Assembly: GCF_000003605.2 (NCBI RefSeq)
Contig: NW_003135834.1
Location: 150,078 to 213,922, forward strand
Direction: 5' to 3'
DNA length: 63,845 nucleotides
Origin: Saccoglossus kowalevskii
Lineage: Eukaryota; Hemichordata; Enteropneusta; Harrimaniidae
In this document: in pieces, positions 25,101 to 36,506 of the stretch
Position numbering within the stretch: the stretch's first letter is position 1
Layout of the letters: each line of letters starts with the position of its first letter
Program-made: the position numbers and the translations under genes
Notes under the pieces: model-generated
Seen by the model: the letters and a program-made list of their open reading frames with translations, nothing else
Databases searched by the model: none
What the model was told of the DNA's origin: nothing

Positions 25101-25394
25101 TACAGCACCTTCTTTTTCCCAATTTGTATCAATTTATTAAAAGAAATTAAAGTAAATATAATATTCCTGAAGGAATCACATAATCATCATGAATGCAAGA
25201 TATTCGAATAGTTGGAATCCATTACCATATAAATCGGGGTCTATGAATGGTGTATCTCATAACTACAGTGTACTGTAAAATGACTAATTTTCACTGGGTT
25301 TAAATTTCACTGATTTACCATTTCAGACATATTCAGTGGGTTTTAAATTCACGGTTTCGTCATTTAGATAATGTGTTCTATGCTAAATTTTACA
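22162..25394. other. No gene seen
   Basis: Only short ORFs of simple composition. Small inverted words occur (for example around 22975-23000), and there is no tandem array. The stretch from 25270 to 25394 holds two diverged CACTGGGTTTTAAATT words that are relatives of the hairpin that follows. Confidence 0.5.
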
Positions 25395-25463
25395 TATTCA
25401 CTGGGTTTTAATTTAGCGCATTTTCCAGTCAGCGAAATAAGCTAAATTAAAACCCAGTGAATA
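25395..25463. repeat. Perfect hairpin, 23-bp arms, 23-nt loop
   Basis: The arm at 25395-25417 (TATTCACTGGGTTTTAATTT then AGC) is the exact reverse complement of 25441-25463. Diverged single copies of the arm lie just upstream near 25292 and 25335. A fold-back element or the terminal part of a dispersed repeat is likely. Confidence 0.9.
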
Positions 25464-25631
25464 ATTACCCCCTTTACAGTATTTTAATTCAGATTCGTCT
25501 TTTGAAAAACTCTTAAACATGTATGTTCACGCGCCACTCCACGGAATATGACGTCATAACCTCCTTTCTAACACCCGGGACTACATCTGTCAGTTATCGA
25601 GCTGTAGGTCGTAAGGTGCACTCAATCAAGA

Positions 25632-25802
25632 TTTAAAGCGAAGGGGTCGTCACTTGCGCACGCGCGGGAATTGAGACCCTCGCGACGATAACAACGCACG
25701 CTAAAAACGCAAAAGATCATGGGTAGACGCTTGTTTGTAAACAGCAACACGCTATGGCTGTCTGCCGCATGCGCATGCGACGACCCCCCCCCCCGCTTTA
25801 AA
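25632..25802 (+). mobile_element. TTAA-ended MITE family, copy 1
   Basis: The ends are TTTAAAGCG...CGCTTTAAA. The interior has GCGCACGCGCGGGAATTGAG, ACGCTAAAAACGCAAAAG, TAGACGCTTGTTTGTAAACA and ACACGCTATGG, shared with the copies at 28264 and 54014. There is no ORF. A run of ten or more C precedes the right end. The TTAA at each end suggests piggyBac-type mobilisation, which duplicates TTAA. Confidence 0.8.
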
Positions 25803-26173
25803 TACATCGACCGTCATTTGACGAAATTTGCGAATTTAAACAAGATCGCAAAAGTTTCGACGCTCACCTTTCATTTTAATCATTGGTCATAATAATTTAT
25901 CGCACGACTCGTCTAATTGGTCACGTGATATTGTAATCAATCACGTGATACCCGTATTGCATACCCTTATTGACACTGGCTCAAGTATTTGAATTGCGTA
26001 TCATATAGAAATCTGAATACATCACGTAACATTTGTTCGAAAAGGTTGCACTATTAGTGTAAAGTAAGGGTATGACCTGACAGATACTATCCGCCACAGA
26101 TTACTAATACCGCGACATGCTGGCGTTCAGTGGCAGATGGCTACTTACGAAACGTCTATCAGTGTACTCAGTG

Positions 26174-26212
26174 TTTTTTTTTTTTTTTTTTGGTTTTTTT
26201 TTTTTTTTTTTT
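26174..26212. repeat. Poly-T tract
   Basis: Two T runs of about 18 separated by GG. It may be the reversed A-tail of a retroposed sequence, but no body was recognised beside it. Confidence 0.9.
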
Positions 26213-28263
26213 GCTTTTCCATATTTTATTATCACAAGACAACAGGCAGTAAAATATCGCGCATTTATTTACGTAGTGTAGGAAGAATTGGGTGATGTTT
26301 GATGAAAAGGGAAAGGGGAAATAAAATGTACTTGAAGGAAGTTATTCACAATAGAAATTAAAATGTCTCGTGACAAAGTATGGTAATAACTCGCTTTCAG
26401 TGCCCACTAGTTATTTGTGTAGTATGTGTCATACGCCAAATAAAACAGTGACTGGTTGCTTGCGAAATAATTTTTAACATACAACAGAACCGCCTCCGAG
26501 TGAACTAACTGGATGGCTTTTCCTAAAAGCAGTTGGAAACATATTATTTTATTTCACATACTGAGCGGAATTGTGTATCATCTAAATTATCATTTCATGT
26601 ATTGCGTCAAAGAACGGAATTACGTATAAAGATGGGACCGAGTATAATGCGCTATTATATATGATAGTGATTTCGACAAGATGTCGACCACTTAGCAAAA
26701 TAAAACAAAACGTACATAACCAAATTAGCGTCTGCACAAATATAAGAACGATCTCATAATTTGGATTTGCGCTCAGAGTCAATTAATTATCGACAAATTA
26801 CCTGAATACAAAATTAGGTCATTTGACTTGGCAATGAAAAGATTAATTACACGTATATTCATTGCATACATGTATATTAAAACGATTGGCATGTTGGATT
26901 AAAGATCATGTTAGTAGAGTAAAATAAACAAATAAGCCTCTCTTATTTATGATTATATTACACCGAATTTTCCTTTTTTATAAACTTAATTTACTTGTTC
27001 AGGAAAGCAATGTATTTTTTTAAATATTTATTAATTTGTATTTACACAGAGGAAGTTGAAAATTAAGCAGTGGCTGCTTGTAACGAAAAATGTAATATCT
27101 ATATAGAGCGAGCATAATAGTTGGTACTCACAATATCGAATAATTATTCAACGTAATAGATAAATAATCCCCAAGGGATACGATCACAACTACTTTTTTA
27201 CATCTGAGAAGAAATTCGGTCAAAAAAACTAGTTTACTGCATATATGTTGTAAAGTTAAATTAAACAACGAAGAATCATCTTATTTTTTCCTGTCATGCT
27301 AATTAAGTATTACACGAGTAACTAAATCGCATTCATCAGCCGAAAGGTATACACACTATATACTCAAACGTTACAATCGTTGAAAAAGAAATATGATATT
27401 CGGCAGTTTTAGATCGCGGCTAAATCCACAAACCCTCTGCTATACGTTGACCAGATTGCAAAACAAAATGGCAAACAATCTGCAAAAAATGATTAGATTA
27501 CTGTAAACAATGTACAAACACGTTTAGCCAAACTGGTCGTGCAGGAATTAGATACTATCATAAAACAACTGTGCAACTGGTCAAACGCAAGTTCACAAAA
27601 TTAACTTTAGGCGGCCATATTTGTTCAGATCAAAAAGCTGAATAAATGCACCCAGTTCATTGAAATTGGTCAATGACTGAATAAAACGCTAGGGTACACG
27701 AATTTTATTCCAAAATAGAGGGTAACGAAAGTAGAGCAATTCGCAACAATGATATGTTGAAACGTGAAACCTACAACATGACAGTGTACTGGTTCTGTCA
27801 TATATTTCACGAGTACTTCTTTCGGTAAGTGAGTTCGCTCACACCCAACGAGAGGAGAGTGTTTGAAATAAGTAATGTTTTCGTTCGATCAGCTGTGGAT
27901 TGGTTCGACTAGTGCTCCAGTGATGTGAAAAGCAAATTTTGATGCATACAATACCGACTTTCGTGTTTCAACACACTTTCCCCGGATAAACATGTTTTGT
28001 TCATGCTAAATACAGCAGCACAGAACGTAACACATTGAGTTCTATTATTGTTTACAAAGTTGTATACAACACACTTGCATGTAAAGACTAATGCAATACA
28101 ACTACTGTAGTTTATGTTTTGGGCTTTTGTATACGTACAGATACTCAACATTCAATATAAACTAAAGCGTAAATATTGGAATACTGTAAAACACGTTGAA
28201 TTAGCCACACGCAATTTAAGGAAATTTGACTCAATGCACAAATTTACAGAATCTTAATTTAGC
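26213..28263. other. No gene seen
   Basis: A+T-rich sequence with short frames of no recognised family. Nothing else was seen. Confidence 0.5.
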
Positions 28264-28437
28264 TTAAAGCGGGGTAGTCGTCATCTACGCATGCGTCAGG
28301 TGGCCATAACGTGTCATTGTTTACAAATAAGCGTTACCCATGAGCCTTTGCGTTCTTAGCGTGTGTTGTTATTGTCGATTGGGACTCAATTCCCGCGCGT
28401 GCGCAGGTGACGACACTCCCGCTTTAAGTGTAAACAA
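28264..28437 (-). mobile_element. TTAA-ended MITE family, copy 2 (reversed)
   Basis: The ends are TTAAAGCGGGG...CCCGCTTTAA. Read on the minus strand it has the same order of internal words as the other two copies, including GCGCACGCGCGGGAATTGAG, CGCAAAGGCTCATGGGTA and a TTTGTAAACAATGACACG word. Confidence 0.82.
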
Positions 28438-29889
28438 TCTCATTGTGAGAATTGAATATACTTTATTTTAATTTGGCGACATCTTGAATTGCCGAGGCTG
28501 CGAACTAGTTAAACTAACACCAAGCTATAAATACATGTTTTACAATATATTTTCTATGAAGGTATATTCTAGTTACATTTTTGATGTTGCGGCGGTACGC
28601 CTTACTCAGCTCTAAATCCCTCCGCCAGGGGGAGGGGAGTCACAAAAGCACCCAGAATGCAATTTCCTCTATTTTATAAGTATATTTCGGCAACTGACGT
28701 CATGCTTGTTAAACGCGGACGGGGACTAGGTCACACAGGCATTCGCATAGCCTTTGTTTTCGTGCCACTACATGGGAACTAATCGTTGAGAGACAATACA
28801 CAGCGGAGATTACAGATAATTTATTTATATTGATACATACATACATGTAAACAAATCTTTATTTTGAAATCAGTCTCATCAAATTCCAAACGTATGGTAC
28901 GTTTACAGATGCTAACCCAAACAACTCGGGGCGGGGGTATCGTGTAAATTAACGGCTATCGTTTGTATTTCCTACACATGTGAATCAAATGACTGCCAGT
29001 GGTGTCGTAGTGGGACCTGCAGTTTAGCCAATATTCCGTCTTTTATCGCGGAATGAGTCTGTAATTGTACACGTTGTCGGGGACGTACACCTATAAACTG
29101 TTCGGCCCAGTAAGGTGTAACAGTGAGGTACATAATGTGGCCCCACCCAAATCACATAACAGTCTATACAATTTTCAAAAACCATAAAGTTCATTTACTT
29201 CACTTTCAGTGTTCAATCACACGTACTCCAAAAATGACTGTGTTGGGGAGTTACTCAAAATATTGCTCTCAGCACAGATATATATACTACACTATCTGTA
29301 TAACATGAAGAACTGATACTAAAAGCAAAGACTCGTCAGTGATTATATCTCAGTTTTACACGTTCATTTCAATGATATTTTAGGGTTGGGTCATTTAAAG
29401 TAATTATATTTAGGCCACGAGCACGCCAAGCCATGCAATTGTTCTTTACCTAAACATTCTTTACGATTTTTTTCTCTCTAGCATAAGATATAAAAATGTT
29501 TTTTCTTTGTTTCAAAGTTTCTGTTTTCAGGCACAAATACTGTGATAATCGCCATACATTTGATATGCCAACAATAATATACTAACACCAAGAGAAATTT
29601 CTTTTCAGAACTGCCATACTATTTCAAAGTTTACCTCTTGAAAGCAAGTAAGTAATCAACAACTTTTTTTTAGTTTAATATCGAAGTTACAACCCACATG
29701 GAATATTCTCCAATAACCACTACCTTTGCTGATCCAGTTGTCAATTATGCTTTTGATTACTGAACCTACTTAACAAACAGAACTATACTGAAGTGGAAAT
29801 GCACTAAGTTTCTTTGATCTTAGTATATTTTCAGTGCCTGGTGCGTCAAATGTAAGAATGCATTACCGACACAGATAAGAATTGCAAAT
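28438..29889. other. No gene seen
   Basis: No domain-bearing frame. Near 28650 there is CCCAGAATGCAATT, similar to a ZNF143-type site, in a modestly G+C-richer patch; no exon follows convincingly. Confidence 0.45.
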
Positions 29890-30330
29890 ACAAACTTGGA
29901 TGGGAATACATTGCCAACTTATGCAGATGGGAATGCATTGCCAACTTATGCAGATGGGAATGCATTGCCAACTTATGCAGATGGTAATGCACTGCCAACT
30001 TATGCAGATGGGAATGCATTGCCAACTTATGCAGATGGGAATGCATTGCCAACTTATGCAGATGGGAATGCATTGCCAACTTATGCAGATGGGAATGCAT
30101 TGCCAACTTATGCAGATGGGAATGCATTGCCAACTTATGCAGATGGGAATGCAATGCCAACTTATGCAGATGGGAATGCATTGCCAACTTATGCAGATGG
30201 GAATGCATTGCCAACTTATGCAGATGGGAATGCATTGCCAACTTATGCAGATGGGAATGCATTGCCAACTTATGCAGATGGGAATGCATTGCCAACTTAT
30301 GCAGATGGGAATGTATTGCCAACTTAGGTA
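29890..30330. repeat. 27-bp minisatellite, block 1 (about 16 copies)
   Basis: The unit is GATGGGAATGCATTGCCAAC then TTATGCA, nearly identical from copy to copy. Because 27 is a multiple of three, several frames on both strands stay open for 140-170 codons (plus: NALPTYADG repeats; minus: HSHLHKLAM repeats). These are explained by the period and are not called as genes. Confidence 0.97.
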
Positions 30331-30369
30331 GATGGGAATGTATTTCCAACTAATACCGACGAGCATGTA

Positions 30370-31225
30370 TTGCAACTAACTCACACAGCTGGGAAAGTAT
30401 TACAAATAGCTCACACAGATCAGAATGTATTACAAACTCATACAGATCAGAATGTATTGCAAACTCACAGAGATCAGAATGTAATACAAACTCACACAGA
30501 TAAAAATGAATTACAAACTCACACAGATAAGAATGTATCACAAACTCACACAGATAAGAATGTATCACAAACTCACACAGATCAGAGTGAATTACAAACT
30601 CACGCAGATAAGAATGTATCACAAACTCACACAGATAAGAATGTATCACAAACTCACACAGATAAGAATGTATCACAAACTCACACAGATAAGAATGAAT
30701 TACAAACTCACACAGATAAGAATGTATCACAAACTCACACAGATAAGAATGTATCACAAACTCACACAGATAAGAATGTATTACACACTCACACAGATAA
30801 GAATGTATCACAAACTCACACAGATCAGAATGAATTACAAACTCACACAGATAAGAATGTATCACAAACTCACACAGATAAGAATGTATCACAAACTCAC
30901 AGATAAGAATGTATCACAAACTCACACAGATAAGAATGTAATGCCAACTCGTACAGATCAGAATGTATTGCAAACTCATACAGATCAGAATGTATTGCAA
31001 ACTCATACAGATCAGAATGTATTGCAAACTCATAGAGATCAGAATGTATTGCAAACTCACACAGATCAGAATGTATTGCAAACTCATACAGATCAGAATG
31101 TATTGCAAACTCACACAGATCAGAATGTATTGCAAACTCATACAGATCAGAATGTCTTGCAAACTCATACAGATCAGAATATATTGCCAACTCGTACAGA
31201 TCAGAATGTATTACAAACTCATAGT
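30370..31225. repeat. 27-bp minisatellite, block 2 (about 31 copies)
   Basis: The same 27-bp period continues with a diverged unit, CACACAGATAAGAATGTATC then ACAAACT. From about 30950 it becomes CATACAGATCAGAATGTATT then GCAAACT. Block 1 and block 2 units align over CAGAT-(G)AATG-A--(G/A)C-AACT, so the whole 1.3-kb array has one origin and three sub-families. Near 30900 one unit has lost 4 nt, which shifts the frame, and the open frames pass from one register to another. Confidence 0.95.
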
Positions 31226-32764
31226 CAAAGAGAATTTTATTTGTAAAACCAATATAGGGCAATGTTATTTATTTTAGCGCAGTATATATACAACTGACAT
31301 ATCAGTTATTTGCAATATTCCTAATTTTTGCAAATATCTCAATAATAGTTAAGACTGGTGCAAACAAAAACATCAACTTAGTGTATGACATTCAGCGCAT
31401 CGAAATGCGAAAATGCTTAGTCGTCTCTGATGTGTAGTCAGTAACATCCTAAAAGATGATTCAAACGTTTAATACTCTATGTAAATTTTGTAATTAAGCC
31501 TTCACTATTATCTTTTGAGAATGATATATATGAAAAGGGTTATACATGGGGAATAATTGCAAACGTCAAAATTATTAGGGATTTAAATATGTATTTTATT
31601 TGTCTGAAATAATAACTCTGCCAAAAAATACTCCATTTGTTTGACTGAATTAATTTTAAAAACTTGGCATTGACATCAAACATGGTAGGTTACTGGTGCA
31701 CGGCATTTTGTTTCGCGTTTAGATTTCAAATAGCCGATCGGTAGCCATTTTTTTCACAATTGTTCTATCCGTTGCTCAGAAATATTTCGATTTAAATTTG
31801 ATAATAATGGGCTGCATTTTGATGACCTTTGATCCACTAGTGGCCATTATTTGTCCCACACTTTTGTCCTGTATGTTTCTCATGCCATACCTGGGTTGAT
31901 TTCATTCAAACTTACCATAAAACAACACACATGTTTTGGTCTGCAGTTTCATTCATCATGTCAAAACTAGTCTATGCGTGGGTTATACACTGGTGTACGA
32001 TGTGAGAATCTTATTTCTATAAAGCTCGCTTTGAATTAACACAATCTGGAAAAGGTGTCATTTGAAGTATCACCATATTGTCAACATGCTGAATATAATC
32101 GCACGCATTTCGTTATGTTTAATTGATATCGTCATTACAATATAGAGAACAGGGACTAGAGGACTAGGACAATGACTTGTTCTATTTTGATTTATACATT
32201 ATGAATTGTGTTATGATTACCATACTGAAATAGTTTTTATCATTATTTCGTCGTTTTGATTGATCATTCATTCATGTTTGTACGTATCATTGACGAATGG
32301 AACAGCTCGACAGAATATAAATTTAATAATTGTGATAAGGCTGTAATTTTATTATTACTTTCCTCATTGATTTCTAATGTGGTCTACTTCACATTAACTT
32401 TACATTTGCTGTTACAAACCATCTGATGAATCCTCATAACATGTAATATTAAATTCAGAACAAAATAGTTTTTGATTTGTGGATCACTTACAGAAAATGC
32501 AGTATATATTGATAGACAGTTCACCTATTTTTTTCCCTGTTAATGTGGCCTCAGTTGTTTGAAATATGCTATAAAATGATGAAGTTACCAAGCAATGCAA
32601 GCTACAAGCTGATTACGGATTTCATTATGCTCACTGGGTACGTAAATAAAGTGCAACCACTGAATTTGTTGGTTTACCTTTAAATATGAAGTGGAAATGT
32701 ATAGATTGAAACATTTTTGTTTGAAAAGGGCATTTTTTCAGTTGTTGGTGGATTAAATTTCCAT
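31226..32764. other. No gene seen
   Basis: A+T-rich. A possible reversed copy of the repeat at 1740-2115 lies at about 31850-31925. No other feature was recognised. Confidence 0.45.
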
Positions 32765-32874
32765 TTATTTCCTAAAACACATGTTTGCAACTTTTTTCTT
32801 TTTCACTGTCCCTATTTGCATTTTTTCTAGCAAATGTACGTTTGCAAAAGTTTTTCCCAAATTTGTAATTTCAG

Positions 32875-33010
32875 GTGATTGGAAGGCATCGAACGAGTCA
32901 CCAACGGTAATAGTGCAAGTCGCGCCCAGGTCAAACCTCATATTCGTGATTTCCATTAGAAGAGCGCAACGGATTGTGAGATATTCAATGTTTATCAACA
33001 CAAACGTCTC
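32875..33010 (+). pseudogene. Possible relic Pc-box exon (uncertain)
   Basis: After a plausible splice acceptor (pyrimidine-rich tract ending TTTCAG at 32874) a plus-strand frame reads DWKASNESPTVIVQ, then VAPRSNLIFVISIRRAQ. This loosely fits the DW..KNE...VFITDV...TITIRES pattern of CBX copy B. The GFF end of a Pc box is absent, the region continues into a dispersed repeat, and no plus-strand chromodomain was found. It lies about 1.3 kb past the stop of CBX copy B and on the opposite strand. It may be coincidence. Confidence 0.2.
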
Positions 33011-33069
33011 ACATACGCGGCGCGACGACTACCGTTCGCGTGTAAAATATTATTTACATGTTTTTTTAC

Positions 33070-33125
33070 ATGAAATTCGAACACGCGCTGCGCAACAACC
33101 ACTGCGCCTTAATTATTTACATGAT
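33070..33125. repeat. Short dispersed repeat, copy 1
   Basis: ATGAAATTCGAACACGCGCT followed by GCGCAACAAC and a TTAATTATTT end matches 38480-38540 and, in part, 53757-53800. The CpG-rich core CGCGCTGCGCGACGACCG is the shared mark. No ORF. Confidence 0.6.
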
Positions 33126-34279
33126 TCCTATTATTGAAATGTACACCTCTGACAAGAATTTGGAAATTTATCATGGTCTTGAACTGTATTGAAAGGTAAG
33201 ACAAAGAGACATACAATGTTGATGTAACATGTCAACGTTTTATTTGATATTATTGTAACAATAATGAATGCAACATGAACTGGTATATTTTTTTGAAAAC
33301 ATGGCAGTTTTTTTTTTTGGGGGGGGGTATCACAAGTAATGACTACTTTACCAAATAAAAAACATTTACAATTCATTAAGATCGTCGATTGCTGTTACAC
33401 CTTAAAAGAGAAACTAAAAAAAAAGTTTCTTGTGGGTAACTAATACTGCACAGTGGTGTAACGGACTCGACTGGTGTATATTTCAAGTAAACAAACGTCT
33501 TACATAACACCAAATTTTTCAGCAACATTTCCGCCAAAAACGTGTTTCTGCAAGATTGTACGCTTCGTTTGTACCCGGGAGATCCTCAAAATTCAAACAA
33601 GAAACTGGTACGGCACAAAATCGTGAATCGCCGGGCTCGAAGAACAATTATAACTATAACGCACTCAATCACGTTTTATGGCAAATATAAGAAGATTCTC
33701 CTGGCTAAATATAAATGTACACAATCAATTCAAATCGTTTTGACTGTACATACGGAGCTAACGGTCTGATAACGAACAGGTTATGCTGTCTGTCTGTCTG
33801 CATAAACAACTCGCATATGATACCAGTAAATGAACGGCCGTAATTCAAACACGTACATATGTTATTTACAGAACACACAAACCGACCACGACACCCAGTT
33901 TAAATGTCAAAGGAATAACTGAACGGCGACCTAGTACATTCGAAACCAGCTCCCCGTCAAAATGTCCAAAGACGGTGGTACGTTATAGCAACCGGTAGTG
34001 TATGCTTCCGTCGCCGCCATGAACCTATAATATTATAGTTCGAGGCATCGTGCAAATTGTGAATATGCCTCAGATGTATGTGTAAATGCTTTGAAAACCG
34101 TCAACTTGACAGAAAATGAAGGGAGTTTAAAATCACAATATTACAAAATCAAAAATATATAAAGTTAACTTGCTCAATATGAACCCAATGTAAATCCCAT
34201 CCTGGAAATAAAATACATAGTGTAAATATGGATAATACAAAGTTGTCGAGTCAGGACTTATGAAATCGTCTAACTAGCT
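33126..34279. other. Downstream flank of CBX copy B
   Basis: Probably includes its 3' untranslated region. A T-run/G-run (33309-33327) is a simple repeat. A TTTATT at about 33238 on the plus strand is one candidate polyadenylation signal, 1 kb past the stop. A plus-strand frame at 33542-33769 is unrecognised. Confidence 0.4.
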
Positions 34280-36344
34280 TCATAGGTGCACACCGTTTTC
34301 AATGTGGCTGATGGTGTACTGCATTTTGGTATCCAGCTCATTTGCGTTCTGGTCCTTTTCTTGAGGCTCCTTGCTGCGCGACAAGTCAAGGGCGCCACCA
34401 GAGTATTCATTGTTACCTGTATCTTTAACCAAGTCATTCAATATATCTTTGACCCCGGCTTCCACGACGGGTTTTTCTTCTAATTCTTTTTCACAATTAT
34501 CTTGACCAAGTTTAGTTGTGATCGAATCCTTTTCTAGTTCATTTTGGTGTTCTGTATTTTTCAACTTCATCTTTTTAATTACGTCATTTTCTTCTTTCGC
34601 GCACTCCTCGTTTTTCCCGTCAAATTGTGTTACATTCGCTTTGCGCGGGTTGTCTGTTGCCACGGCGACATTGTCCTGTACCATTATAAGTTGTTCTTGA
34701 CGCGATTTGAAAAACCCAATGTCCGTGCTGCTTTCCCGGATAGTGATCGTGCCCCTCAAAGTTGTCACATCCGTGATGAATACATTGTTAATCGTAATCA
34801 AATCAACCTCGTTTTTCGTCTGCCAGTCACTAATTTGCGTTAAAATCCTCCTTGTCGGCGACTTCGAAGCGCCCTCTGTCCGAATACATGGCACTTCATT
34901 GGATTTTTCAGATATGGCCACGTTTTCTTGATCTGACGAGATATCAACACTTGGGCTCAATGGCTGGCAGTTGAGTGACCTCTTGTTGACCTCCTTTAAG
35001 TTAACAACGTTATTGTCGGCACATTGAATTCTGCGCAATTTCAGGCGTTTCCATTTCCCTGAATGTGAATTGTTGGCCCGAGAATCGCCGAATGACGTCA
35101 TTATAGTCTCGTGTGGCATTTTAACATCAGGGTTCACTACGCATTGGTCGTTATTTTTTTCGACATGAGCATTACACAATTGAAGGGTGGTATGGGTTTG
35201 ACGATTTGTCACGGCCACGTCACACGTGTTATCTGGTGTTGTAACAGTCTGCACCTCACCTCTGACTGAACGGTCGCCGCCATTACAATGTACACTGAAG
35301 CCCACGTGCGCCGTGGCCAGCTGGCATACATTCTGTGAATCAGACACGCCATTTTCTATTCTTTTCATACCTCCCATATGTTCATCGGCACCGCCCCCGT
35401 CCTCGCCTTGTATCACCTGTACACGGATGCTACTACTATCGTCATCGGCCATTCCCTTGCTCCCCGGCACAGCTGACACCATGTCATTACCGCTTTTTGT
35501 AACACGCTCTTCAATAACACTCGACATGCGTTCGGTGGTATCCTATACGGGGGGAATCGAATACAAAATACGATAGATAAACGTATACAAATAACAGATA
35601 ATGATCTTGGGACAGAACGTTGTATAGTTTTTGAGTTTTAACTTACATGGCTGGGGTTCCGTCTTTTTCTTGGTCGCCGTCCTTTGCGACATTCGCCAAA
35701 TTCACCCTGGTTTCTGTACACATTCGCAAAAAAACAAAACAACAATTTCTAAAATACGAATATATATGTACATGTATATATCAACAGGGATCACAGAATC
35801 ATCGTATATTCGACCATCACGCAAATTTCACGCCTCTGAAACGTGTCCTTTATTTACAATGAAAGCGAAATAACAATTTGTCCAAATGACTAACTTATTG
35901 AAATTATTCACCTCTCACTGTAAAATTCAAATATAAGCCTCTCATCGAGAATGTTCTCTCTGGGTTCCCATGTGTTATACCTACATCGAGAAAAAATACA
36001 TATAATATACAATCATTTTAACAAATTCTTCACAAATTAATAATAAAATAAAAGTAGTATACATTAAAATGATTGACTTACTGGTTCGGCCAATCTTTCC
36101 ACTTAACCAGATACTCTATCCTCCCCTGTAAGGAAAAAAAAACACATACCAGGTATATTAGTTGCCATACGACCACGATCGGAGCAGACCAGCGGTCAAT
36201 TAAGTATTCACAGCCAACCACATGATGCGCCGCTACTAAGTGAAGTGTGCGTTTACAGCGGTACATTGAACCTACCCGACGATATCGTTTCCGTATTATA
36301 CGCTCCACGGCGAACACCTGATCTCCTAGTTCTGATAACTCCAT
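34280..36344 (-). CDS. Polycomb chromobox protein, copy B (5 exons, 503 aa)
   Basis: Coding exons on the minus strand are 36344-36276, 36125-36082, 35980-35912, 35713-35647 and 35542-34280; introns (150, 101, 198, 104 nt) are GT-AG and the frame is intact. The protein starts MELSELGDQVFAVERI and has a chromodomain at 9-60 with cage residues F11, W32, W35 and YNTWEPRENILDERL. Exon 4 encodes an AT-hook-like basic segment, KGRRPRKRR (71-79). The middle is acidic and low in complexity. The Pc box is at 337-362 (VFITDVTTLRGTITIRES, then GFFK). Unusually, about 140 residues follow it, including a lysine/glutamate-rich stretch and ALDLSRS (467-473), which resembles a CtBP-binding PxDLS motif. The expected role is a PRC1 reader of H3K27me3 that binds RING1. 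Exon sizes and splice phases match copy A (69, 44, then 69 against 66, and 67 against 64), which shows paralogy. Confidence 0.93.
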
Positions 36345-36483
36345 GACTTCGAACTGCTGTGGCGGCTTTACGTCTTTACGACAGCGACTGGCGTGTTACA
36401 CAGGCTGTGTACGAAGACTGCCTACTCATGTAAACCAATATGTACTGCGTGCTCAATATACAGTGACTGCAACGCAATGCATA

Positions 36484-36506
36484 TCCCATAATAGGCGTGA
36501 CGTCAC
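36484..36506 (-). promoter_or_regulatory. Promoter module of CBX copy B
   Basis: TCCCATAATA (36484-36493) and TGACGTCAC (36498-36506) lie 140-162 bp upstream of the start codon. They are the same boxes in the same order as at copy A but only 4 nt apart instead of 15. A bare CRE-type site occurs elsewhere in the window, so the pairing is the informative part. Confidence 0.5.

Noticed and set aside
29846-31262. Possible CRISPR array or repetitive protein gene
   Set aside because: The repeats are contiguous with no unique spacers, so it is not CRISPR; openness of the frames follows from the 27-bp period, so no gene is called.
32765-33001. Minus-strand frame with ITNMRF...TITVGDSFDAF as a Pc box
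   Set aside because: It is the antisense of the plus-strand candidate; the likeness on both strands warns that either may be coincidence, and this one lacks a usable splice site.
34518-35576. Several plus-strand ORFs
   Set aside because: Antisense shadows of the last exon of CBX copy B.
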